Below, one piece after another: positions 1 through 7,789 of a stretch of 64,000 nucleotides of DNA (positions are counted from its first letter, which is position 1; the number at the start of each line of letters is the position of its first letter). A model generated the notes under the pieces. That model did not search any database. It was not told the origin of the DNA and was given only the letters and a program-made list of their open reading frames with translations. The translations under genes and the position numbers were made by a program. The DNA is from an uncultured Clostridium sp. (GTDB lineage Bacteria > Bacillota > Clostridia > Clostridiales > Clostridiaceae): positions 1-64,000 of the forward strand of contig CALBDU010000030.1 of the NCBI GenBank assembly GCA_937927335.1. The letters are read 5' to 3'.

Positions 1-47
1 GACCACCGAGATCTACACTCTTTCCCTACACGACGCTCTTCCGATCT
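1..47 (+). other. Illumina P5/TruSeq adapter remnant (assembly artefact)
   Basis: These bases match the 3' 47 bases of the Illumina universal adapter, ending in the familiar CTCTTCCGATCT. Genomic sequence starts at about base 48. It marks the window start as a contig end with untrimmed adapter. Adapter sequence recalled from memory; the match is complete over the stretch. Confidence 0.97.
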
Positions 48-138
48 CTATTTTATTGATATCCTCTGTATACAATTTAATATACCGTAATTTGTAGATA
101 TTTGATCTGTAGTTATTATTATTGTTATCATTATTCAT
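48..138 (-). CDS. Truncated 5' end of an unidentified gene at the contig edge
   Basis: An ATG at 138 is preceded by an AGGGAG ribosome binding site and opens a frame that stays open to the adapter junction at 47/48, giving 30 codons. The predicted start is asparagine-rich (MNNDNNNNNYRS) and continues with YKLRYIKLYTED. The remainder is missing because the contig ends. I do not recognise the family. The good ribosome binding site is the main support. Confidence 0.45.
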
Positions 139-700
139 CTGCAACACTCCCTCTATTTTATTGTTCACGACTACTGCCTGCGGGGCGGTAGCGTATGTAT
201 AATTGGTTCCCAGGAGTGTTTTTTTAAGTATGTAAAAAGAGACTACAACTTGTAGTCTCTCTCGGTTACATTAATTATATTATCTTTTACTCCGATATCC
301 AAATTTTACTATTTGTGTTTCGATATCCTTTCTTTCTTTTTCAATCAGTAACCTTTTATAAGTTTAATAATTTTTAAAATACTGCTATCTCGTTTTCTCT
401 TAATAAAACTCCATTTGTTATCATGGCTTAAGTTTAATAAATGATTTTTCAAGGTTTCAAGTATTTTATAATAAAAAGTTGTTAACAAATTGTAAACAAA
501 TATTGATGTTTTATCGCTATACGCTGGATCTTAATACATGTGGAATTGTGTCAAACCATTAATTAATAAAATTTGAAAAAAGTTTTTAAAATATGTCATG
601 ATTTAGGCATACAGATTTATTTAATATATTAGAGAGAGTTTTAAATAAAGAAAAGAAAAAAGATTGATACGAACTATGGCTTATATATACGAGATGATGG
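139..700. other. Gene-free AT-rich stretch
   Basis: No open frame with a credible ribosome binding site is seen on either strand here. Apart from the short hairpin at 238-260 I see only AT-rich sequence. The repeat cluster that follows (701-1009) and the recombinase relic at 1134 suggest this is worn mobile-element DNA. Confidence 0.5.
238..260 (-). terminator. Hairpin, possible terminator for leftward transcription
   Basis: A perfect 10-bp stem (AGAGACTACA and its complement) with a 3-base loop is followed, on the minus strand, by a run of five T. It would end transcription coming from the right, although no intact gene lies immediately upstream on that strand. Confidence 0.5.
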
Positions 701-1009
701 TTAAAGGTTACTGATTATTCATTGATTTAAGGCTTTGCATATAGAAACTCCATCCTATATATAAAAGGTTACTGATTACTCGTTGACTTAGAGCACTGGC
801 TTCGAGCCAGTGCGAACCATTTAGTGTAAATTATTCTGTTCGAGTCTTTATATTTCACAACATAACATTTTCCTTCGTCAAAGAGTATTAATTACCTTTT
901 ATCCATCGTCTCCATGTATAAGACTCGAGCCTTATAAGCCTCGTCAAAGAATAATCTAAAACCTTTATAACAATAAAGTCAAGTCAATGAGTAATCATAT
1001 TCCTTTAAT
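701..1009. repeat. Cluster of five diverged ~29-bp repeats, two direct and three inverted, around a GC hairpin
   Basis: Two plus-strand copies (701-730, 761-790) contain AAAGGTTACTGATTA followed by a TTGA-rich end. Three copies on the other strand (872-902, 939-969, 982-1009) read the same after reverse complementing; GTCAATGAGTAATC at 984-997 is nearly the exact complement of the 761-790 copy. Between the two sets is a 9-bp perfect hairpin with a TCG loop (793-813). A further inverted pair built on GACTCGA lies near 840-855 and 918-930. There is no gene in it. The layout resembles a recombinase or replication-protein binding array next to the integrase relic at 1134; its role is inferred only. 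Confidence 0.6.
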
Positions 1010-1133
1010 GCAACAGCATATAACAGCTAACTACACTGCCCTCCCCCTTCTTACCTATAGTCGTAAAAGAAAAGCCCTGCCTCATATAGCAGGAGCTTAT
1101 TATTTAACCTTTATCTTTTATCTTTATACGTCC

Positions 1134-1275
1134 AGACTGCCACACACTGGCAATGCTGCCTTGAAGCTATATTCCATAAATTCTAACTTGAGATATCCAG
1201 TAAGTATCCGTAAATATCGCATGGTCATCTCTAATGTTTTATTCCATATAAATTCCTTTTCTGTTTTTGAGACAT
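1134..1275 (-). pseudogene. Tyrosine recombinase relic (internal deletion)
   Basis: Read on the minus strand, an ATG at 1275 starts a short stretch resembling the start of the recombinase relic at 13587. After a stop, a second stretch reads KTLEMTMRYLRILTGYLKL, closely matching the C-terminal end of that other relic (MTMRYVRLFTGDLKL), which contains the end of the catalytic Tyr box. Everything between is deleted. The upstream sequences of the two relics are also alike (a GACTTAT.TGACAC motif). It cannot encode an active enzyme. Confidence 0.7.
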
Positions 1276-1390
1276 TTCAAAAATAGTAGTGACTTATGTG
1301 ACACACAAGTTCATACTCAAAAATATTTACCTGCTTGCTATGTAATACTATATTATATAAAATCCCTGTTTTTTGCCTCAAAACCTTGAA

Positions 1391-1864
1391 TCATTCTTTA
1401 AAATAACTTTTCGATGCAGGACTACCCCAGATGCTATACTCAGTTATTTTGGATTTTGGGAATGGTTTCAAGTCAGGCAGCTCGATAGAATTTTCCTCTA
1501 ATAAACTTCCAATTTTTAATGTGCATAATAATGAATGACGATCTTTAAATCTTCTTGGGTTATATTTCATGCTTGTAAACTGAAATATATTATAAAAAAT
1601 GATAAGAAGTATTTTCTCCTTTTCTTTTTCAAGATGGACAAATCCAAACTGTTCAGGCATATCAAAAATATCAAGAGGTATAATATTGTATAAGTCACAT
1701 TCCCATGAATCAAAATCAAGTAATGTGAAAGTCCATAAAAAATCTATTAAATTATCCATTTCAATGTTTTTTATATTCCAAACTTTACAAACCTGTTCCA
1801 AACAAGTCACGCTGAAAGCAAACCTACCAACAATTGAGATATTTTCAAATAATACAGCGTCCAT
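1391..1864 (-). CDS. Hypothetical protein, 157 aa
   Basis: The start ATG has a GGAGGG ribosome binding site. The protein is acidic in its middle and has many aromatic residues, with no signal peptide or membrane segment. I recognise no motif. Size, single-domain look and position beside nuclease-like genes would suit a small immunity or antitoxin-type protein, but that is a guess from context. It is the last gene before the left recombinase relic and is 51 bases downstream of the GIY-YIG gene. Confidence 0.6.
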   Translation of the reverse strand: MDAVLFENISIVGRFAFSVTCLEQVCKVWNIKNIEMDNLIDFLWTFTLLDFDSWECDLYNIIPLDIFDMPEQFGFVHLEKEKEKILLIIFYNIFQFTSMKYNPRRFKDRHSLLCTLKIGSLLEENSIELPDLKPFPKSKITEYSIWGSPASKSYFKE

Positions 1865-1915
1865 CTACACCCTCCATTAAAGTAGCAATGATAATTACAT
1901 TGCTTGTTTACTAAA

Positions 1916-2668
1916 TTAATATTTAAAATTTGCGAAAGGTAGTGTATTATGAATTTTCTCATATTCTAATAAAAGTTCTATTTCTATGCCTCTTGGGTTT
2001 CTATATTTTGTATATCCTATTAGAAGGGATTTATTATTATTTAATTGCCAAATTGCTCTACCACCTCTATGATTATCACATAATCCATAACCATACCTAA
2101 CATATTGTCTTATTCTATTTCTGAGATTATTTGCTTTACCTATATACAATATTCTGCTATTCCTATTTATTTTGCTTTCCAACATTTGTTTGTCATAAAG
2201 TAGATTTCTCCCTTTATGCATAGAAATCGCAGTTGTCTCATCATTAATATTCACACCAAGTCCTATTGGTATGAAAACAATATAAACCCCACTATCGGTT
2301 GTGATGCTTGAGCACCCAGAGTCCATTAATTTTTCAAAGCGACAAAAATTAGAAAAACCGTAATTATATATTAGTTCAACATCATCTTTTTTGAATAACT
2401 CATTATTATTTAGTTCTGAATAGTAATAATCACTATCTTTTAAATTATGTATTAAAGAAATATTATTTAAGTATAAGATTGACCATAAAATACTTTCGTT
2501 CCATCTTTCATATTTTTCATTATCATTGGAGTATACCCAACCATTTAAATTGAGAGGAACAGGTGGATGATGGATAAAGTTTTCACCTAAACTAAGATAT
2601 TTATTGTAAAACCTTACCTGCTCTTTATATATGTTGTCCCAAGCCTGCGGTAATGGACATACTTTCAT
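1916..2668 (-). CDS. GIY-YIG nuclease-domain protein
   Basis: The C-terminal half has the GIY-YIG signature: GVY at about residues 127-129, YIG at 175-177, then the LRNRIRQY helix with its conserved arginines, a glutamate in the IEIELLLEYE helix (about 228-236) and an asparagine near the end. This fold is a single-metal DNA endonuclease used in repair, homing and restriction. The first 120 residues are family-specific and unrecognised, perhaps target recognition. The start ATG has a GAGGTGAG ribosome binding site. Context is the accessory island; whether it acts in restriction, homing or repair cannot be told. Confidence 0.8.
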   Translation of the reverse strand: MKVCPLPQAWDNIYKEQVRFYNKYLSLGENFIHHPPVPLNLNGWVYSNDNEKYERWNESILWSILYLNNISLIHNLKDSDYYYSELNNNELFKKDDVELIYNYGFSNFCRFEKLMDSGCSSITTDSGVYIVFIPIGLGVNINDETTAISMHKGRNLLYDKQMLESKINRNSRILYIGKANNLRNRIRQYVRYGYGLCDNHRGGRAIWQLNNNKSLLIGYTKYRNPRGIEIELLLEYEKIHNTLPFANFKY

Positions 2669-2761
2669 AGTATCTCACCTCATATAATATTATTTAAATA
2701 TTACTATCTAAAAAATTTAACCATACATAACTTAATGTTATACTTTTGGTAATATGGCCCA

Positions 2762-3172
2762 TTACTTATAATTATCTTTAAGCTTAATATAATTTCCTGG
2801 AAGGGCCTCAAACATATGTGGGTAATGACCACATCTTGCACGGATTTGTCCATATTGAGCCTTGCTGCCATCTTTTTTTAAATATAGCTTTCTATTATAT
2901 ATTTGATCAGCTAATTCAGCAGCATGTAATGTCTTATTCTCTGCATCTAATAAAACTATTTTCATAGCTTCTTGAAGAGTATAATTTACACTATTATCAC
3001 TAATATTTGACTCAAATAAGTTTAAATTAGATTCATATTTGTAAATAATATACATTGGCATGTCATTCTTAAGCAAAACAACTTTTCCGTTTCTGTCAAC
3101 GATATCAAATACATTATCTGTATCAGTTTTGATTTTTTCAAAAGGAATTAGGCTATCCAGCTTAATATTCAT
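2762..3172 (-). CDS. Phd/YefM-like antitoxin domain fused to a HARE-HTH domain
   Basis: The first 45 residues (LIPFEKIKTDTDNVFDIVD, then VVLLKNDMPMYII) match the layout of Phd/YefM antitoxins, which bind DNA as dimers. Residues about 64-133 (TLQEAMKIVLLDAE, then LHAAELADQIYNR) look like the HARE-HTH winged helix found in RNA polymerase delta, ASXL proteins and restriction enzymes. No toxin reading frame sits directly beside it; the GIY-YIG gene, 93 bases downstream, is the nearest candidate partner. The start ATG follows a GAGGTGA site. Likely a DNA-binding regulator. Domain calls are by eye. Confidence 0.65.
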   Translation of the reverse strand: MNIKLDSLIPFEKIKTDTDNVFDIVDRNGKVVLLKNDMPMYIIYKYESNLNLFESNISDNSVNYTLQEAMKIVLLDAENKTLHAAELADQIYNRKLYLKKDGSKAQYGQIRARCGHYPHMFEALPGNYIKLKDNYK

Positions 3173-3355
3173 ATTATCACCTCAAGACTACTATACCATT
3201 TTCTCAATCAAAAGCCAATACAAATATATATTAATTATATATATAATTGTATTTTACATTTATAATAATATTGTCCAAGTATGGCTATGTATTTCATTTA
3301 TTTACCATAGACTCACGGCAAATTAGTTATTTAGGATATATCATTAAATTAAAAA

Positions 3356-3387
3356 AATGGGCATTTGCAATAATTCCAATGCCCATC
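3356..3387 (-). terminator. Terminator after the lipoprotein gene
   Basis: Inverted arms AATGGGCATT and AATGCCCAT with a T-run on the minus strand lie 54 bases past the stop of the lipoprotein gene at 3441. It separates that gene from the Phd-HARE gene. Confidence 0.7.
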
Positions 3388-3440
3388 TTGAATTACAATT
3401 ATTTAAGCAAATAATTCGAAAATCAACTATATTTTTAAAA

Positions 3441-4700
3441 TTAGTCTATTGGAGTTAGAATCATATTGTTAGAACATTTATATAATTTTCCTGAATCTAC
3501 ATCCACACAATATGCATAAGGCGTAGTATTTTCATCACTGACAGTATATAAATAGTACGGTTTTCCATCAATATTTCTTAATTCACCTGGATCAAAATGA
3601 AAACCCATTGGAGGCGTAACTTTAGATTTTAAAATTTCCAATCCTTGTTCTAATGTTATTTTATTTAAAATCATTTTATTGCTATCTTGATTAATTGAAG
3701 TACTATCTATTTCCAAAGGTTTATAGTTACTTTCTTTTGGTTTATTCTCTTCTGGAGTAAACATATACCTTAAGGTATTCAAATCCTTAACATACTTTGA
3801 ATTTTGCTCATTTTTGTTTGCCACAGATATATCCAGATGATTATTATTATTAACAAATAAGATTTTCTTATCTCCTACATTAGCTATCAGAGCACTAACA
3901 CCATTCTCATTTACCATAATATACTTTTCTAAAACATTTTGATTAACATCATAAAAGTACATTGATGCCTTTTGTAACTCATCTTTTGTTAGAATCTCTC
4001 TCAAATATTTGTTATCTTGAAGGTTTGAATTTTTAATTAATAGAGGTAGATTATTTATAGTAGAATATGAACCATTAATTGGTGGAATAAATACTTCCAT
4101 TATATTGCCATGAAAATCTGTAAGTACAGCAAAACTGCTGCCTTTTCCTGATATATTATTATTGGTAATTTTAACATCTTTATAATACCATGTAAATTTA
4201 TCAGCGTTACTTGTACTTACAATTTTATTTAAATATCCATCAGAATTAGCTATTGAAATAATACTATCAAGATTAATTTCGAGAGGATATTCATATGAAT
4301 TTTTGTCAGTAAATGTAGGTAAAATCATAGCATCCCAATATTGATATTTATATAGTCTTATATTGCTATTATCTTTAAGCCCAATCGATGACATTTTACC
4401 ATCCTTGATTCGTTCAAGTCTATCTTCTACTGTAGTCACATTATACTCATAGCTTTTTTCGATAAGGAAATTTAAATCATTTGGCAATTCTTTGTCTGTT
4501 TTATTTGGCAATTCTTGAAGAACAGAGGCTATCTTAAAAAAGTCATCAATTCTTTTATCTGGTTCAAGAGGTTTTATGATTGTATAACAATCATTGGATA
4601 TAATTGATGTAGGATCCACTTTTTTATTTTCCGTATTTGAGCAAGAACTCAGAAGCAGACATAATAAAAATGCAGAGGTAATAATAAAATACCTTCTCAT
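3441..4700 (-). CDS. Predicted lipoprotein with PepSY-like C-terminal end
   Basis: The N-terminus is a classical lipoprotein signal: MRRYF, a hydrophobic stretch and the lipobox LLSSC with the acylated cysteine at residue 20. The 400-residue remainder would lie outside the cell, anchored to the membrane. The last 75 residues (an amphipathic helix, then KPYYLYTV and a CVDVDSGKLY strand) resemble a PepSY-type hairpin, a fold seen in peptidase inhibitors. I do not recognise the main domain. It is 76 bases downstream of the UDG-like gene at 4777, so it may be in the same transcription unit, ending at the terminator at 3356-3387. Confidence 0.7.
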   Translation of the reverse strand: MRRYFIITSAFLLCLLLSSCSNTENKKVDPTSIISNDCYTIIKPLEPDKRIDDFFKIASVLQELPNKTDKELPNDLNFLIEKSYEYNVTTVEDRLERIKDGKMSSIGLKDNSNIRLYKYQYWDAMILPTFTDKNSYEYPLEINLDSIISIANSDGYLNKIVSTSNADKFTWYYKDVKITNNNISGKGSSFAVLTDFHGNIMEVFIPPINGSYSTINNLPLLIKNSNLQDNKYLREILTKDELQKASMYFYDVNQNVLEKYIMVNENGVSALIANVGDKKILFVNNNNHLDISVANKNEQNSKYVKDLNTLRYMFTPEENKPKESNYKPLEIDSTSINQDSNKMILNKITLEQGLEILKSKVTPPMGFHFDPGELRNIDGKPYYLYTVSDENTTPYAYCVDVDSGKLYKCSNNMILTPID

Positions 4701-4776
4701 TTTGAAACCCTTCCTTCCTATTGTTCAAGACAAAAGTACTATAAAACTTCGAAATTCATAGAAATTTACTGGTGAT

Positions 4777-5457
4777 TCATACTAAAATACTTGCTATTTT
4801 CTTCATACTGTTATACCAATTTTCATAGGTTTGATGACTTGCAATTCTTTGAGGATGATAAAAAGATATAACTGGAGTGGTTTTTTCCTTTCCTTTAAAT
4901 TGAGTATAAAAATAGTTAAACCCATCAATTGGTTCCTGCCAACTGCTTTTGTCAGTAAGAATTTCTTCATATAGTAAGTCTGCATTTTTACCATTACCTC
5001 TACCGCAACAAACAATAAAATCTGGTTTATATATATTTAATTGTTCCAGAATTAATTTTGAATCACGTATTGCATATTCTCGTATTGTGTTGTTTTCAGC
5101 AACACTGTCACCACCAACTTTTTTTAAGTTAATAAAACTTATTTTGCTTAACCAAAATGTCTTGTCTGCTTTCGAAATATATTTAGGATACTCTCCACCT
5201 TCCAAAATAGCCTTGGTCCATCTGACGACATTATTCCATGTCTTCCAATAGGTCTGACTTTCCTCTGATAGTAACCATTCTTTAAGGTCTACATTTCCCC
5301 CTTCCCAATTTGCCTCTTTCAATATAAAAGTTATTTTATATGGTTCGACCTTCCATTGATCAGGTTTGAAAACCCCATCTTTTATGAAAGACTTATAATC
5401 ACTTTCGATTTTCCATCTTTCAAATAATTCATCTTCTTTTTTACGTAAATCCTCCAT
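4777..5457 (-). CDS. Uracil-DNA-glycosylase-like superfamily protein, paralog A
   Basis: Core motifs are KITFILKEA (about residues 40-48), TWNNVVRW, FINLKK, KPDFIVCCG and a late VISFYHPQR. A strand ending in an acidic motif near the N-terminus, a central hydrophobic strand and a late HP motif is the pattern of UDG-like folds, although the usual catalytic GQDPY or GEAPG is replaced by LKEAN. The same architecture occurs in the protein at 7111, so the two are diverged paralogs. It could be a base-excision or nucleotide-binding enzyme or an inactive relative. The start ATG has an AGGGGTGA site and lies 13 bases after the gene at 5471. Confidence 0.55.
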   Translation of the reverse strand: MEDLRKKEDELFERWKIESDYKSFIKDGVFKPDQWKVEPYKITFILKEANWEGGNVDLKEWLLSEESQTYWKTWNNVVRWTKAILEGGEYPKYISKADKTFWLSKISFINLKKVGGDSVAENNTIREYAIRDSKLILEQLNIYKPDFIVCCGRGNGKNADLLYEEILTDKSSWQEPIDGFNYFYTQFKGKEKTTPVISFYHPQRIASHQTYENWYNSMKKIASILV

Positions 5458-5470
5458 TAATATTCACCCC

Positions 5471-6106
5471 TTACTTTAATACTAATAACTTGTTAAAAGT
5501 AACCGTTGAAGTTTCCATGAAATAATAACCTACATCTTGACTGTCAATACTATTGTAAATTTCATATAACATATCTTTATTCTTTTTTATGATTGATTCA
5601 TCTATGAGGCTAAATAGTATAACACCTTTAGAGCCTTTCAAATCATTGACCTCATTGGGATTCATTGATCTAATTTTTTCTGTGCTGCCTTTTCCATGCC
5701 CAAGTATAGTATTAACATCATGTATGTCCAAATTGGGAATATTATATAAAAAAGCATAAAAATAGCCACATAAAAAGTCTATACAACTTTTTTCATCGAC
5801 AAAATTAAAAACATAACCTTTAAATGAATCAAGTACTTTATCACCAATCTCGTTATTAATATTAACCAGGCATATCATCTCTACATTCTTAGGCACGAAC
5901 TCTATCATACTTTCATGATAATAAACTGCTACAGAAAATGTATTTAATGTGATTGGTCCATTAACTGGTATTCCTTTTTCAATAAACATATTTTGCAACT
6001 TATCGACTTCATCACTCTGAATTTTAATGTTATAGCCATTATCCAGATCATCTAAATTATTAATGTAATCTTCAAAACCCAAATTATATACATCTTCTTT
6101 ATTCAT
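5471..6106 (-). CDS. Hypothetical protein, 211 aa
   Basis: A soluble acidic protein with no signal peptide. A glycine-rich segment LGHGKGSTEKI (about residues 135-145) could be a phosphate-binding loop but does not fit a Walker A motif. I do not recognise the family. The start ATG has a GGAGGG site. It lies 84 bases downstream of the small membrane protein and 13 bases ahead of the UDG-like gene at 5457, so it is probably co-transcribed with the latter. Confidence 0.6.
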   Translation of the reverse strand: MNKEDVYNLGFEDYINNLDDLDNGYNIKIQSDEVDKLQNMFIEKGIPVNGPITLNTFSVAVYYHESMIEFVPKNVEMICLVNINNEIGDKVLDSFKGYVFNFVDEKSCIDFLCGYFYAFLYNIPNLDIHDVNTILGHGKGSTEKIRSMNPNEVNDLKGSKGVILFSLIDESIIKKNKDMLYEIYNSIDSQDVGYYFMETSTVTFNKLLVLK

Positions 6107-6190
6107 TTATACCCTCCAAATTCTTAACCTTGGCTCTACCTCTGATATCCAGTAAAACTTACTAATATATGGATTGGTAGTTAATATAAA

Positions 6191-6463
6191 TTAATCATTA
6201 TGCTTTTCCCCATCAAAAGCATAAGCAAGTAGAAGTGATAATAATGCTAATCCTATCGGTCCAAGTATAATCAACGTTCCTATAACCATAGATTCAATAT
6301 TGCTATCTGTCCAAGCTACTAAATTACCGTATATAATAGCTCCAATGATGAAAGATAATACTGCAAGAATTCTACCTAATGGTCCATCTCCAAATATGCC
6401 TTTGACCAAATTAAATGATATATATCCAATGATTATCATATCAATTATCATAATTATAGCCAT
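6191..6463 (-). CDS. Small membrane protein, three TM helices
   Basis: About 90 residues, nearly all hydrophobic, in three predicted membrane helices (about 2-22, 30-50 and 58-80) ending with a charged DGEKHND tail. I chose ATG at 6463 because it has a GGGGGG ribosome binding site 6-7 bases upstream; an upstream TTG at 6496 has none. Small multi-pass proteins often act as membrane effectors in defence operons, but nothing here proves that role. Confidence 0.6.
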   Translation of the reverse strand: MAIIMIIDMIIIGYISFNLVKGIFGDGPLGRILAVLSFIIGAIIYGNLVAWTDSNIESMVIGTLIILGPIGLALLSLLLAYAFDGEKHND

Positions 6464-6541
6464 AATATCCCCCCACTCAGCTCCAATCTTTTTCAACTTT
6501 TACTTTAAAAGGACTAAATATTAAAGTGCATAAATTCCCAT

Positions 6542-6988
6542 TTATACAGGTATAATAACAGAGCCCCTATCAGTTATATATACAAATTTAATCATAACAC
6601 CATTCTTTCTTACAGCTTCTATATAACCTGATAGTTTATTGGTAGTTGCTGAGCTCCATTGTGTTGTCAAAAAGAATATGTACTTACATATTCCTTGACA
6701 TAATTTGGTTGCATGATCCAAGCTTTCAAATATCCTGCCCTCAAAGCTATCATTATTGTAACATAATGTTATTAGTAGTTGAGTACACGCTGCTTTATAT
6801 TTAAATGGAATAACATTTACATAATCATCTAAGTGTTCTAAAGTATTTACAGGTGCTTTACCTTTTGTTATACCTTCAATTATGTCATCAAATACCCTTT
6901 CAATTGACTCTCTTACTTCTCTTGGTATATCAACTAAGCCTTCTGTCTGGATCTCTATGCTTTTTTCAATTAATTCTCTTGTTCGCAT
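6542..6988 (-). CDS. Hypothetical protein, 148 aa
   Basis: A mostly helical protein (helices over about residues 1-95) with a cysteine pair in LCQGICKYIFF and a C-terminal beta segment (MIKFVYITDRGSVIIPV). There is no signal peptide and no motif I recognise. The start has a strong AGGAGG site. It sits 122 bases after the UDG-like paralog at 7111 and 78 bases before the small membrane protein, all on one strand, so it may be an accessory gene of the upstream operon. Confidence 0.6.
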   Translation of the reverse strand: MRTRELIEKSIEIQTEGLVDIPREVRESIERVFDDIIEGITKGKAPVNTLEHLDDYVNVIPFKYKAACTQLLITLCYNNDSFEGRIFESLDHATKLCQGICKYIFFLTTQWSSATTNKLSGYIEAVRKNGVMIKFVYITDRGSVIIPV

Positions 6989-7110
6989 TATTAATACCTC
7001 CTTGAATAATACAATTTGACTGACCTAAGTTTGCTTCAATAAATTATTTGTTCTTATCAAGTCATATAGATTGTCCAATTCGTTCACTATAATATTACTA
7101 ACTTACAAAT

Positions 7111-7752
7111 TTACTTAAGCAGGCTCTTTAATGCATTTTGGTAACATGCTCCTAATGTATAATATACTAATTCACGTCTTGTTCTTTGGGATGGGTGTAC
7201 ACTATCAATAATCAATGCTTCATTAAACTTACTACTTTTATAAACTCGGTGAGATATCTCTATATTATTTAATTCGAATAAATTAGAAAATATATCAAAA
7301 GTCCCGCCACATACTATTATTTCAGGCTTGATTATACTTATCTCTTCTTCAATAAGAATCTTGTCTTTCATTCCAAACTGATAAATCTCTTCATATGAAC
7401 TTGTTGATTTTCCCGATATTTTTTTGAGGTTTACTACAGAACACATGCGGTAACTTTTATGACACTCATCCGCACTAATATATCGAAAATCTGGAATATT
7501 TACCTCATTAGTATTTTGTATGTAATAATTCATATATCCAAGTTCAATCCATGGTCCATTATTTGAGTATTCTCTAAAATCACCAGAAAATCCGACCGTC
7601 TCTTTCAATAGGAACAGTACCTTCAATTTGGCTTCATTCCATAATTCCTCGTTAATAATACCATCTTCAGCGAACCCATCAGTGTTGCTCTTGTAATTAC
7701 TTTTCCACTCTGTAAATAATTTATTTAATTTTTCAGTTTTGCTTTCTCCCAT
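7111..7752 (-). CDS. Uracil-DNA-glycosylase-like superfamily protein, paralog B
   Basis: Shares with the protein at 4777 the order LFTEWK, DGI..ELW, KVLFLLKET, VVNLKKISGKS, a FGMKDKILIEEEI helix, KPEIIVCGG and a final HPSQR motif. HPS near the C-terminus is the better conserved UDG-superfamily signature of the two. Catalytic activity is uncertain because the first motif is LKET instead of a canonical GEAP or GQDP. I chose ATG 7752, which has GGGAGG 10 bases upstream, over a TTG six codons earlier that overlaps that site. It is the last gene of the tight operon that starts at 11337, 37 bases after the nuclease gene. Confidence 0.6.
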   Translation of the reverse strand: MGESKTEKLNKLFTEWKSNYKSNTDGFAEDGIINEELWNEAKLKVLFLLKETVGFSGDFREYSNNGPWIELGYMNYYIQNTNEVNIPDFRYISADECHKSYRMCSVVNLKKISGKSTSSYEEIYQFGMKDKILIEEEISIIKPEIIVCGGTFDIFSNLFELNNIEISHRVYKSSKFNEALIIDSVHPSQRTRRELVYYTLGACYQNALKSLLK

Positions 7753-7789
7753 ATGTATAATTCCTCCCAATAATTTACATCTAAAATTA

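Noticed and set aside
701..1009. CRISPR array
   Set aside because: Repeats are few, diverged, in both orientations and have no spacers of constant length; no cas genes in the window.
987..1286. 99-codon plus-strand frame
   Set aside because: It runs antisense over the recombinase relic, lacks a good ribosome binding site and has no recognisable protein features.
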